Source: Tolypocladium sp. Sup5 PDA-1 (taxonomy: Eukaryota > Ascomycota > Sordariomycetes > Hypocreales > Ophiocordycipitaceae). Taken from it: a stretch of 64,000 nt of DNA. Position numbers and translations under genes: made by a program. The notes beneath the pieces were generated by a model. That model was not told the origin of the DNA. It did no database searches and saw only the letters and a list, made by a program, of their open reading frames with translations. How positions within the stretch are numbered: the first letter of the stretch is position 1; each line of letters begins with the position of its first letter. The stretch spans positions 372,001 through 436,000 of the forward strand of contig JPHH03000025.1 in assembly GCA_000750105.3 (NCBI GenBank). Direction: 5' to 3'. Of the stretch, positions 1 to 11,106 are shown piece after piece.

Positions 1-104
1 TCGGAGCCGTTGGAGTGCGACGGCGTCAACGGTGGGATGGGCATGAAGGGCTGGTAGGGCGACTGGTGAGCGCCCGCGAACGGGTACTGACTGGAAAAGT
101 CCAT
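1..104 (-). CDS. N-terminus of an unidentified, probably regulatory protein (partial, runs off the left edge)
   Basis: An ATG on the minus strand (first base at 104) opens a frame of 34 codons that reaches the window edge without a stop. The peptide starts MDFSSQYPF and is rich in Pro, Ser, Gln and Tyr, with a PPLTPSHSNG segment. Such low-complexity starts are common in fungal transcription factors, and I have a weak memory of similar starts in bZIP regulators, but no DNA-binding domain is inside the window. The start was chosen because it is the first in-frame ATG and has a purine-rich downstream context. The identity is open. Confidence 0.4.
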   Translation of the reverse strand, partial: MDFSSQYPFAGAHQSPYQPFMPIPPLTPSHSNGS

Positions 105-1855
105 GGCGGCGGCGGCGGCAGTGGCAGCAGTGGCAGGCGTCACGGCGGCCGTGGCAATCAGGTGTGTAAATGAAGGTATCCAGACAATCGGCTGTGGTAG
201 CAACGGTATGTTGGGGGGAGAAGTTGCAGGTGGGATCTCGAGATGACGATACGCGGGACTGGCAGGGAGGCAGGCAGGCAGGTCTTAGCTTCCGGGTGGG
301 TGACACACTGACAGTGAAGAAGGCCAGTGAGGGGGGGCATCGGGGGCACTGGATGGGACGAGACGAAACGGAACCCATTAATTAATAGCCCCGGCATCAG
401 GCCTGACTCCGTATACACCTCATCCGGGCTGGTGTCGTCCACTAACAGAGGCGCCCCCAGCGCCAGCGGCCGTTGCGAGGCAAAATGGGACGCCGACGGG
501 GTAATAATCCCCCTCTCCCGCCGCTGCGACGCGCTTAATTAGCCCAAAACCTTCTTTTCGTTAACCTGGCCTGCTCGGCCTGCTGCGCTGTGTCAGCGTC
601 CCGGCTGGCAGCTCCCGCATGTGCGGGCGTCTGTGCATCCGGGATGGAGGGCTGGAGAGGCCCGCGCTGAATCCTTCAGTGCGCCCAACTGCCGGCAGCC
701 GCAAGCTCACGCCCAGGTCCCCGGGGTCGGTGCGGTGGACACCCCGTAGGACAGCGAGCCGCGGAAGCTTCCCGGTGACAGTGGTCTCAAACCCCAGCGA
801 TCGCCGCCAGTAATTCCGAGTCCGATTCGCGCAGATGGAGGCCGCTACTAATATGTTGTAACTACGGAGTAACTTAACTTACAACGTCTTCACTTTTGGA
901 ATTGTCTGAGATGCCACGATGACTTCACCAACACCTCCGGTGCGAGTGGAGTTGGTAAACCCTAGGTGCCCGTACAGGAACAGCCGGCAGTCCAGCACCT
1001 TGTTTGTCTTGACGCCCATGCCGCCACGCTGCCACGTCGCCACGCAGACAGTCCATTATTCCCCTTTCGTCGTAGCTGTTCCGAGGAGCTCCCAAGAAGC
1101 TGACAAGTCACTCGAGTTGACCGCCTGGCCGACTGGTGCATGCCAAGTCGGCATCCATGCTCGCAATAAGCGCCGACTTCACGACAAAAGCTAAGCGATG
1201 TACGAGTAATCCGTACGAAGTACGGAGCACAGACGACTCAAACAGACCGCAACTCCTCCTCATCAGCCCCGACTTGGCAACTCTCACTCAACAGCCGCAC
1301 GAGTCCTGTGTACGGGCGTTTGCCTCACCGACATGGACAATCTCTTTGGCAGCCATGCTTTCGGCGCTTTATCCTGCAGTGAGATCTATACACAGTAGTA
1401 GCCTAATAACACTCGCTCACTCGCTCAGTCGCTCCCCATCCGACGCTCCGAGTCAGCTCTCATGACAAAACTTCCCTTCGGGAACCTTCGGCCGGAATCC
1501 TTGCATCCGCCAGCAACCCCTTCCGCCCTTGGCCTTAGACTCCCTCGCTTACAGCGCCTCGTGTCACTGTGTCAACACAAGCGCGTACATATGCAAGCCG
1601 CACGCTCGGGATATACGTCCCCGGCTTAGCGTCAGTTTCTCAGCCCTGGTGCAACCGGAGCCTCATCCCATGGGCGCCCGTAAGGCTTGTGGGTAACGTT
1701 ACCCTCTCGCCCTATTGGCTTTTGCCCCTGTAGTTTTGTACCCACAAGTCTTATTATAGTACGTGCGTGTGCCGCCGCAACTCGGGTGATATAACCGCCT
1801 TTCGAGCCCGTTCACCCTAAACCACGAAGCACATACAAGTATTTCTTACGGTGTA
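105..1855. other. Intergenic stretch upstream of the left-edge gene
   Basis: No supportable gene. Small open frames here lack fungal codon usage and introns. The stretch contains short palindromes of the TAC-NNN-GTA kind, for example the inverted repeat at 1211-1225 (arms CCGTAC/GTACGG around GAA) and TACGGAGTA near 863. It presumably contains the promoter and 5' leader of the minus-strand gene at the left edge. Confidence 0.5.
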
Positions 1856-2425
1856 CGAAGGTTGAGCCCAAAAGTCTTCGGACCTGGCCCCACTTTGGAA
1901 TCGCTATGACCACCGTGCTAATACAGTGTATTCCACGTTTTGCACTGGGCGTAACCCATCCCAAAGATCGTGATGTTCTACTCGAAACGCACGAAAATGC
2001 CACTAATAAGAAGTCAACGGAAGGCAAACGAAGTAGCCAAGGTAGCTAAGACAGCTGAAGGACCGGCCCCACGAGCTCTCAACGCCGCCGCCGCCGGCCG
2101 GGCCCCAATTCCAACAACCTTCGAAGCCGGCTGCCGGCGCCGCCTCAACTTCCCTCTTGGAATAACACAAACATAACACACAACAGCCCGAGCCGCCCTC
2201 AGAGCCCTCTTGCAATAGCTCTGCAACGTATATACAAGTAGCCCCAATAGCTGCCGCAGCTACTATTATTTAGATAACTTGATTTGGCTCGTTCGGGGTA
2301 AAAAGAAACCGGTATGGTTATCTCGTTGTTTCTTAGTTAGGACATGACCTATAATTTAATTCACACGGTGGCCGGGGTTCTAGAAAAAGTGGGCCATGTC
2401 CGAAGACTTTTGGGCTCAACCTTCG
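1856..2425. mobile_element. Putative 570-bp MITE-like element with terminal inverted repeats and TA flanks
   Basis: The left end at 1856 starts CGAAGGTTGAGCCC and is repeated as an inverted copy at the right end, finishing at 2425. The first 28 bases of the two ends match exactly, and the similarity runs on imperfectly for about 10 more. Both ends are flanked by TA (1854-1855 and 2426-2427), as expected for a Tc1/mariner/pogo-type target-site duplication. The interior has no transposase-like open frame, so the element would be non-autonomous. Family assignment from the TA alone is an inference; the TIR sequence was not recognised. It lies in the intergenic space downstream of the aspartyl-tRNA synthetase gene. 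Confidence 0.7.
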
Positions 2426-2806
2426 TACGAAGCAATACAAGTGGTGCCTGTGAAACTACGGACATAGACCTGTCGATCATTGAACAGTTGCGCTGCCACG
2501 ATGGTGGGGCCGTCCAGGGCTTCGTCTTGATGCGAGGCGCAGCATATATGGAGTCCAGGAGAGCAGTACTTCGTATAGTGGATAAGCATTGTTTCAACGT
2601 CTCGGTTGTATCGGGGTTCCGACAAGTCGTTGCTTGAGCACCTCATCCCAACAGAGGCCACTCGAGCATCAGTTGTCATGTCCTCTCTATATTCATTCCT
2701 CCATGGGTCTCTTTACATTTCAACTTCCACACGACCCTCCGTCGTCACATCTACCCTCAAATCCCTTCCTGAGTCTCATAAGCTTCCATGCAAGCTGCAC
2801 CAGCCC

Positions 2807-4629
2807 TTAAGGGAGCAGTCGCTTCGGCGTGCGAGGGTAGTAGCTCGTCAGGTGCACGCTCGGCAGGTTCAGATACCACGCCACCACGCGGTCAAGACCA
2901 ATGCCGCCGCCGCCGTGGGGAGGCACGCCGGCGCTCCTAAACACGTCCACGTACTCCTTGATGCCGGGGCTCGTCGGGTCGATGCCCTTCTTGCGGATCC
3001 GCGCCTCTAGCGTCGACGGCACGTGGATACGCTGGCCGCCCGACAGAATCTCCTGGCCGCGCATGAAGAAGTCAAAGGCGTTGGTCACCTTGGGGTTCTC
3101 CGGGTCCTCGATGGCGTAGAAGGGGCGCGCGCCCTCGGGGAACTTGTCGAGCACGTAGAAGTCGGTGTGATACTTCTTGCGGATGATGGCGCCAAGAGCC
3201 TTCTCCTGCGGCGTCGACATGTCCTCCTCGTCGCTCACGTTGCGGAACTCCTCCGGGCCTTCGGCGCGAAGGAGAGCCTGGCCCTCTGCAAAGGTGAGGC
3301 GAATCTCCTTTCCATCCTCTGGCAGCATAAATTCCTCTGAAGGGTAGATGGTGCGGATCAGGGCAATCTGGTCGGCGCAACGCTCGGCAAGGCCGCGGAA
3401 GATGTGAAGCAGGACGCCCTCCAGCATGTCGCGGACCTCGTGGTAGCTGTCCTCAATCTCCATTTCCAGATCGAGACCGGTAAACTATCAAGACGGCAGT
3501 TAGCATATGGTCACAGTGACGGTCCTAGGCAAGTGCTGCTCCATCTCACCTCAGTCATGTGTCTAGGCGTGTTGGAGTTCTCGGCTCGGAAGACGGGCCC
3601 AATGCAGTACACGCGCTTCCGGCCGCCAGCAATCTCAATCTGCTTGTAAAACTGCGGCGACTGCGCCAAGCAGGCGCTCTTCTCAAAGTACGGCATGACA
3701 AAGACGTTGGCTCCGCCCTCGGAGGCGGCACCGATGAGGCATGGGGGCTCGAACTGGTTGAAGCCCTTGGAGTCAAGGTACTCCGCAAACAGCTTGCGGG
3801 TCGCCATGCGCACGTCGGCAATGGCCTGCTGCACGGGGGCGCGCTTGTGCATGGCCGGGTTGTTGAGGTGGGTAGCCATGCTGGCGCTGGGCACGTAGTC
3901 GAGGCTCGTGGCCTCGACTCCTTTCCTGACCTCCTCGACAACGTCCTGCCCGGCATCCTCGTCGTCAAAGTTGGTGACGGCCTTGTTGGCAACGACCAGG
4001 CCCATGCCGAGCACCTCGGGCCCTGATGCGATGACGTAGCACTTGGTGATGTGCAGCTCGTAGTTGGACACGCGCACGCTCTTGACGGGCTCCAGGGGCT
4101 TCTCGACCCTGGCCTCGACCATGACGAAGCTCTCGAGGTTGATGCCGCCAATCCACTTGACCATCTGCCGGCTGACGGGCGTGCCCTCGGGGCTGGCCGC
4201 GACAACGCCCTGGATGGCCCAGTTCCTCTCCTCGCGCAGCTCGACAAAGGCCATTTTGGCGCCCTGCATACGCGAGTTCTGGACCCATCCTCGCGCCCTG
4301 ATTGTCTTGCCCAGGTGCTCGTCACCAATGTTCTTCAGGCTGACGAGCTCGGCAGCGATCCTGGTCTGCGGCGTCGCATCGCCATAGTTGTCCTTGGCCA
4401 GGTCCTCGGTGTTGCCCGCAGCAGCCTTTGCGGCGGCCTGGCTGGCCTGGTGCTCGGCGGCGCGACGGGCCTTTTCAGCCTCCTTCTTCGCCTTGGCCTC
4501 GGCCTTCTTGAGGGCCTTCTTGGACGGGGCCTCGCCTCCCTCGCCTCCCTCACCGCCGGCGACGCCAGCGGCTGGGATGGCAGCCGGAGTCTCGGACTGC
4601 GACGGGGGCGGGGTGGGGTTGTCTGCCAT
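2807..4629 (-). CDS. DPS1: Cytosolic aspartyl-tRNA synthetase
   Basis: Two exons (4629..3550 and 3484..2807) joined by a 65-nt GTGAG...TAG intron give 585 residues. The enzyme charges tRNA-Asp in the cytosol. Residues about 35-60 form the Lys-rich helix (SKKALKKAEAKAKK) typical of eukaryotic AspRS and used for tRNA contact. An OB-fold anticodon domain follows (about 110-240), then the class II core. Motif 2 (FRAENSNTPRHMTE) is split just before FTGLDLEME by the intron, and motif 3 is GGGGIGLDRVV near the C-terminus. The protein ends in the usual SYYPRTPKRLLP. The start at 4629 is favoured over an upstream in-frame Met because family similarity begins there. It lies in tandem with the Kog1 gene upstream, with 736 bp between them. 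Confidence 0.95.
3485..3549 (-). other. Intron of the aspartyl-tRNA synthetase gene
   Basis: A 65-nt GT-AG intron in phase 0. The exon ends in ATGACTGAG and the intron starts GTGAG; the acceptor is TTGATAG before TTTACCGGT. Removing it restores the conserved class II motif 2 continuation HMTE-FTGL. Confidence 0.9.
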
Positions 4630-5365
4630 TGTGCTGCAGTATCGTGTCGTTCGTTCGCGGGGTCTCTGCGATCGATGGGGAGGCGGGCGCGCTCCGAGGT
4701 GTGTCAATTGGAACCGGAGATGGACTGAATCAAGGTGACTGGAAGACCCGAAAGTCGGCGCTTTTATGGAATGGACTCGTGTTGCTAGAGGGAGAGAGAC
4801 TGACAGCTGGTGACTCCGTCGGCAGACAATTTTCCAGTCATCCATGGCGGGGCACAACCTCATCCCACCAACCCCGCCATTACTGCATCCATAGGTACGA
4901 TTCTACCTTGTTAGCTGCGAGGCGCACGCCAAAACAGCCAACTGTCGGGTGACTCCAGGATCCATCAGACTCAACAACACGCTGCCGACTGGCCTCCGAG
5001 TGCTACTGCGAGGGGCTGCGGTCGGTACGGCGCAAGAATTGTTATTATCTCGATACAGTGTGTATCGCAAGAGCAAATATCTAGCAACAGTCCCCTCAGG
5101 TAGTCCAGCAAATAAATGCAAGCTCGTTGTCCCTCCCCCTAGAAGCGCAATACCCTGCAACTCCTGTCCTGAAACGCCTTCCGTCCAGGCCTCAACTGGG
5201 CTCCTTGTGTGGGAATTAAAAAGGTCTTGTGTGAACGGAGAATCAAGTATCTTGTGTACAGAGCGCCGAAAACAACGCTTCGATCCTCTCGTAAACGTCA
5301 TTGCTTGGCCCCGCTCAAAGCGAGCGTGGGCGAGGCTCCTCCTTGGCCTCCATCGAGAGTGGCTC
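4630..5365. other. Intergenic region between the Kog1 3' end and the aspartyl-tRNA synthetase start
   Basis: No gene seen. It should contain the AspRS promoter and the Kog1 3' UTR. At 5051-5067 there is a perfect small hairpin with arms CGATAC and GTATCG around a 5-nt loop. Its function is unknown. Confidence 0.5.
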
Positions 5366-8300
5366 CTAGCCAAAGTTCAGAGGTTCGGCCTTCTCGCAGG
5401 TGAAGAGGTTGATGTGGTGGTCACCACGCGCCGCGCAGCCCAGGATCGGCCGATGGGGGTGGAACGCCGTTGCCGAGATCGGGCCCCCGCGGTTCTGCTG
5501 CAGGAAGCTCGAATACGGCTCTAGCCGCGACAGCTCGTTGCCATCCAGGTTGAAGACCTTTACCGAGTGCTGCGAAGTGCCCCTATTTCATTGTCAGTAC
5601 ACAGATGCTACATGTTTCTTGATCCCCTTCCGGGTTCGTGGATGGGGTGGGTCAACTTACACGGCGAATACTGGTAAGTGTTCATGCGTGCTCGCGGTCC
5701 GCAGAGTGTCTCGTGTGGTCTGGAAGGCATGCAACGGCCGATCCATCCGGATATCCCATACTTTGACTTTGCCATTCCGACTGGCACTGACCAGCTCTCT
5801 CTGCCCGCCTCGCTGCATGTGCACGCTCTTGATCCATTGCCGGTCCGACTCATCCTTCCACTTGCGAATCATCGAGTCCTGCGGTCGCAGTCTCGTGTCG
5901 AACACCCGCACAGCTCCGTCCCCGAAGCCGGCGACAAAGAGGTTGCCCGTCATCTGGTCCGACGTCAGGGACGTCACGCATGAGCCCGACCTGGCCGGGA
6001 TGTCCATGACGCAGGTTTCGTGCGCAGCATACCACACCCGAATGACCCTGACGTCGCCTGCCACCAGGACGCGGCCCGTAACTTGCTGCCAGTCGAAAAC
6101 CATGCCCGAGTTGACGTTGCTGGGCACCATGTGCGTCAGGGCCCGCCACGAAGTTGCAAGCTCAATGTTCTTGTCAGAGTCGTAGTTCCGGTAGACGCGA
6201 ATCACGCCATCGGATGACCCAGTGAGCAGGAAGGCCTGGTCATCCTCGTTGATGAACTTCATGTCGCTAATCTTGGATCCGTCGGGGTTGCCGTTGCTGA
6301 ACTTGCTCAGCCGGCCCTGCTTTTTCCAGTCCCAGACGTAGACAGTGTTGCCGTCGTCAGACACTGCCAGGTGGTCCTCGTACTGATGGAACGTCATCTT
6401 GGCTGGCTGGGCACCATTGTTGATGATGCCGAGTTGGTTGTTCCACTTGTGGCTGCCGGCAAGCTGCTTTAATGGCTGGGTTTCCCTCAGCATATTCTCA
6501 TTGCGCGCCCTTCGCCACAGGCGTTCGTTGTATTCGGTGCTTCCCGGCTCGTCCGCCTCGCTGGCTTTCATCTGTGGTTCGCGGAAGTACTCGATGGACC
6601 AATCCAAGAATCCGCTCTTGAGAGGAAACATTGGCAACTTCGTTAGGTCCCTCGCCTCGTACGCGCCAGAAAGCGGTTCGCGTGCAACATGGTACGAAGC
6701 CGAGGCGTTGGACTGGTCAATCTGCTCGGGCGGTGCCAAGGCCTGATCCGGGGGAACCTTTGCAGACGGAGACTTGGGTGGCAGAGGGGACGAGGGGGTA
6801 TTTGGTCTCGACTTTTCTTCACTACCGATGAAAGACTGGAAGAACAGACTCGCAGTCCTTCGCAAGAGGCCTGGGGAAGGCAGCGGGGGGGTGCTTGGCC
6901 CGCCCCTCAGCGAGTTCCTCTGAGCCGCACTGATAGCCTGTCTCTGGGCCACCTTGTTTGCCCGCCTCTGGATTTCTCGTACCAGGGCTTGGGCGTGTTC
7001 GCCGACGGTGGAGTCCTGCAGCGCGCCGTGCATGTAGTCGACAATAACGGTGGCCTCGCGTTGGACTTCCGGGTGAGGATCCACGGCGAGTATCAGCGCA
7101 TGCTTCCAACACGCCATGTACACGGTGTTATGAGAGAGTCCTTGGGCCGTGGCCTTGATGGTGCCGTCTTTGTTTCTGTTTTCTGGTCGCGCGTAGTGCA
7201 AGCCCATCTTGTGGTCCTGGCCGTCGTCTTGTGGTGGGTACAGGAGGTAGTCCTTCTCCTCCTGAAGCTGCTCGTAAGCTGCGACGAGGAACTTGTTCTC
7301 GAAGCGCGACATGAAGTGCGAGAGGAAGACAAGGAACTCCTTGCGAACCATGGGACTGCCATCCGTGCTCATTTCCAATATCGTCCAGGCGATTGATTCC
7401 TCGATTCGGGCAACCTCCTCCGTCAGGTCTGGAATGCCCAGGAAAGTCGTCATGGCGTGGATCATGGCTGCGCGAACTTCGCAGCACGGGTCTCGCATCA
7501 AATATGCCAGCTTCACGTAGGCATTTTCTCGAATGCCGCGCCACTTTGCCTCTGGAAGGTCTTGCCAGAGCTGGCTGATGCACAGGCACGCCCACTGACG
7601 CAAGAGCGGGTTGCTCTCGTTTTGAAGGTGCGCCAGGCAGTAGGACATGATGTCCGTTTGGTTGCAAACCATCTGGCCGTTCTTGTAGTCCTTGCACAGC
7701 ATCGCAAGGATGAATGCGCACATGGCCTTGTGCTCGTCGCTGTCAACAACCGGCAGCCCCTCGGATGGCTTGAGGATCTGAGCAAAGTAGCTGTATCCGC
7801 TGTCTTTGATGAGGTCCTGCTGGCAGGAAATATCCACGGCAATCAGCCTGGCCCAAATGAAGACCATGACGGGCTTCAGCTCCGCGGCCGCAGATTGCAG
7901 GAGCTTGAGGACGTATGGAAAGATTCCTATACTGAGAGCGAGTTGAACGGACCATGGCCCAAGATCCAGGAATCTCCCGAGCAGGATGAGAGCTCGCACT
8001 CTGTGCTGCTGGCTTAGGAGCACCTGGAGCACGACGGGAAGTTGGTCGGGGGGCTTTTGCGCCATGGCATCCCCTCTAGTGAGGTAGACATCAAATGCTG
8101 TCAACTGCTCGGTGAAGAAGGTCGAGTTTTGATATTCGTAGTCGAGGCCCTCGCTCTCCTTCTTCTCAAGCATGGGAAGCTGCGCCAGCGCCATGTCCAC
8201 CGCAAGGTCCCAGGTCTCCCACAGCGGATGCTGATGTGTGTCGGGCAAGGCTGGGTACGACTGCGGGTGACAGCCGTATACGGTCATGACACGCTGAGCA

Positions 8301-10111
8301 AGCAGGAAGTTTCGGAACAGGGCAGCGACCATGAGGTCCTGGCGGAAGAACTTTCGAAACAGGTCCCGAGGTAAAGTAGTCCACGCAATGCTGTCAGTGA
8401 TGGCGGTGAAGATCCAGTTCAGCTCGCCCAGGGGCGTCCGCCTTTCCTGAAGCCGTCCGGGGAGCTGCTTGGCTCGTTCCGGGGTGAGGTTCGTCTTCAA
8501 CGGATTCTGGAGGACGAAGAACCAGAGTGCCATTTCGATCGGAGTGGTGAGACAGGCAGTGAAGAGGTCGGCTGGGAGGAGCGGGTTGGTAGGGAGGTTC
8601 TCCTTGACCGCGCACGCGGCCAAATGGATGTACGGCCGGAAATTGGTCTTTTCATAGTGAGGGTCCCGCTCGGCGGCCTCTTCCTCTTCCTCCTCGTGCT
8701 TCTCGACGAAGCGGTGATAGTTGTTGAGGATGTTGCCAGCCTCCGAGCAGTCCCACACGAAGATTGTGGGTGCCTGGAGCCAGTGCTGCAGGTCGTACAG
8801 GCTGACGGGAATATATTGGGTGTAGGTCTTATTAAAAACCCAGATCTCGCCCGAGGCAGTTGGCTTGGGTACGCCGTGGCCGTTGTAGTGCAGCAGCACT
8901 CGCTCATCCTTTGCGTTGCGGCGCAGGGAGACGCAGAACTTCTTGGTTTCCTCGACGGACGGATCTAGGTATTGCTTGTAGCGGGCTCTGATTGCCAGCG
9001 TCTCGTACTGGGCCTGGAGGGCCTTCCCGATGTTCTCGAGTGCCTTCTGAATAGGTGGCACGGTCGGGTCGGTCCAGGCCTCGAGCTTCGCGCCGGGAGT
9101 CGTCTTAAGCTGATCGGGCGGCTCTACACCTATATTCAGGCATACTGCAAGCGCGGCGGATACCGTCTTCAGCCTGTCTCGCTGGCGCCAGTCCTGGAGG
9201 TCGTATTCCAGGGCTTTGGGCTTGCCGGTCGTTTCGTGGCGCTTGTCGGTGAAGTACATGTACCAGTTCTGGGACGACTTGTTAGCGCGTCTTTTCTTGT
9301 CCTCGTTCCACAGATGCGGCCAGCTCATGAGTTGCTCTCGCATGGAGTCCTGCTAGGGCGCCATGTTGGGCGAGCAGCCGCCGGTCTCCAGGCGCAGCAT
9401 GCGGAGGAGCGCAGGAGGAGCGTTTGCCCCAACGATCACAGCGCCAATTCGATGCACGTTTTGCGCTCGGCGCGTCAGAGGCACCACGGCTTCTGAACTG
9501 ACGGGAGGTGGTGTTGATGGGCGAACCCCCATGTCACGAGAGACCTGGAGCACGTGGTCCGGGGGTAGCGGGTGGACGGGGAAGGCGCAACGTACGTTTA
9601 CAAGCTGCGAGATGATGTGCTCCGACTGATAGTGATCCTCGAAGCCGTGTCTGGCTCCCCATTCTCGAATCTCCTCGTCGGGCTCCGAATCGTCTGCTTG
9701 TCGCGGGACGAAGTCGCTCTTGGAGCGCTGCAGCTGCGGCTTCACCGGGCGCTTCGGCCGGTCGTGTCCCATGTCGTCTTTCGCCTCGGCAGTAAGCGCG
9801 GTGCCGTTCTTGCGGCCGGGCGCGCTCGAGGGCCGCCCGTCGCCGCCGTTGGACGAGGCATCGTGGTCGGGGCTACTGTCGCCTTGAGCTCTGAACCTCG
9901 ACGTCTCGCCGTTGGTCGTGGCGGCCGAGGGCAGCGAGCCGTGCAGGTCCGATCGCAGCGTCATGTCGGCAGGGGTTCCATGGGCCGCCCGTCGGTGTTC
10001 CCGTTGGTGCTCGTCTGGCTGCGCGTGCGACGGCTTGGAGGAGCTCGTGGCGTGTCGGGGCTGCTGGTGTGGAGAAGGCGGTGGTGTCTGCTGCGTCGAC
10101 ACGACGGTCAT
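5366..10111 (-). CDS. KOG1: Raptor homologue, TORC1 subunit
   Basis: Three exons (10111..9596, 9268..5661, 5582..5366) encode about 1446 residues. Raptor/Kog1/Mip1 is the scaffold that presents substrates to the TOR kinase in TORC1. The N-terminal 170 residues are low complexity. The RNC domain starts at HGFEDHY and continues across intron 1 into NWYMYFTDKRHETTGKPK. It has the caspase-like blocks YNGHGVPKP and FVWDCSEAGN, around residues 295-350. HEAT-like repeats fill the middle, followed by a disordered linker and C-terminal WD40 repeats ending in FHPHRPILGCAARGD. Intron 1 is 327 nt (GTACGT...CAG, branch GCTAAC) and intron 2 is 78 nt in phase 2. I chose the Met at 10111 over an upstream Met at 10237 because the upstream extension resembles leader sequence. 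Confidence 0.95.
9269..9595 (-). other. Intron 1 of KOG1
   Basis: A 327-nt intron, the longest among the housekeeping genes here, with donor GTACGT, branch GCTAAC and acceptor CAG. Splicing it out gives a spacing between HGFE and YMYFTDKRH that matches my memory of other Raptor proteins. Confidence 0.85.
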
Positions 10112-11106
10112 AGTCTCGAGTCTCGACAGGAGCGCTAATATGCCACAAGGCACCGCCCCATGCTCGATTGCGCAGCGTGGATATGGGCATCCACCGTGGA
10201 GAGGCCAGCCGTTGGAGGTTGAGGTGCGTGTTGGCAACGGCGAGGGCCGAATGGATGAGCGGATGAGCGTTGTTTAGAGAGGTTCCATCAGAAGTGCGGC
10301 GGCTGACCACCGGGGGGAGATGGTTGGCAGCCGTCTTGCCAGCTGGCGCCGCATGAAGTGCACGAAGTGGTGGACACCCACACTTGCCACACCCGCAGAC
10401 AGGCGCCAGGCTGCCTACCTAGGTAGGCTGCTTCCACCGCGTGCGCCGGGCGGGAGCTGAATGGCTCTGTATGACTGCTGCCGACCCCTGTCGCTGCCAG
10501 CTGCCCGTTGCGTGACTCAGCAGGAATCACTGCCCTGATGCTCCCATTGTTACTCGGTAAGGGACGAATATCTCACTGTTCAGTATTGCCATTCGTTCCT
10601 ACGATAACCCGGCAACAGCTTGTTCGCCAGATGAAATGAAGCAGCGTCCACTGATCGCCATCTGTGCCGCCATCCCATCGCCCAGAGTCGTTGCACGTGC
10701 ACATACAGTGGTGTACGTTACGAAGTACCCCGCCAATGGCCAGCCAGGTCCAAGACCTGCAGGCGCGCTGCAACCACGTATCGAGCCTGGCATGCGCTAA
10801 GTTAATACCAAGGAGCTTGGGAATGGAAAGCCGAGACAGCAAACATCCAGCACGTGACCACTTAGACGCTCCCTCATGCCCCCGTGGAAAGGCCATTGCA
10901 GCTGCCAACACTGAGCAACGACGATAATTAATTCCTTCGGCCGTCTGAACATCTCTTTTTATTCCCCAGACAGGCACTCGAAAATCCAACTTTATCCTTT
11001 TCTGTTATTCTCGTATTTGCTAGCCTGCTCTCCTTCTCTCGACACAGCCGAGTCCCAGCGACCGCTCCCTCCCCCTGCGCTCCTGGATTGCCGCAGTGCA
11101 TCTACG
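10112..11106. other. Divergent promoter region between KOG1 and the F-box gene
   Basis: About 1 kb with no supportable gene. A perfect 16-bp palindrome built on CCTACCTAGGTAGG lies at 10413-10428, and a TACGAAGTA copy lies near 10721. Both neighbouring genes are transcribed away from this region, so it must serve both promoters. Confidence 0.5.

Noticed and set aside
9353..10237. Upstream Met at 10237 as the start of KOG1
   Set aside because: The extra 42 residues have no family resemblance and the Met at 10111 fits the usual start.
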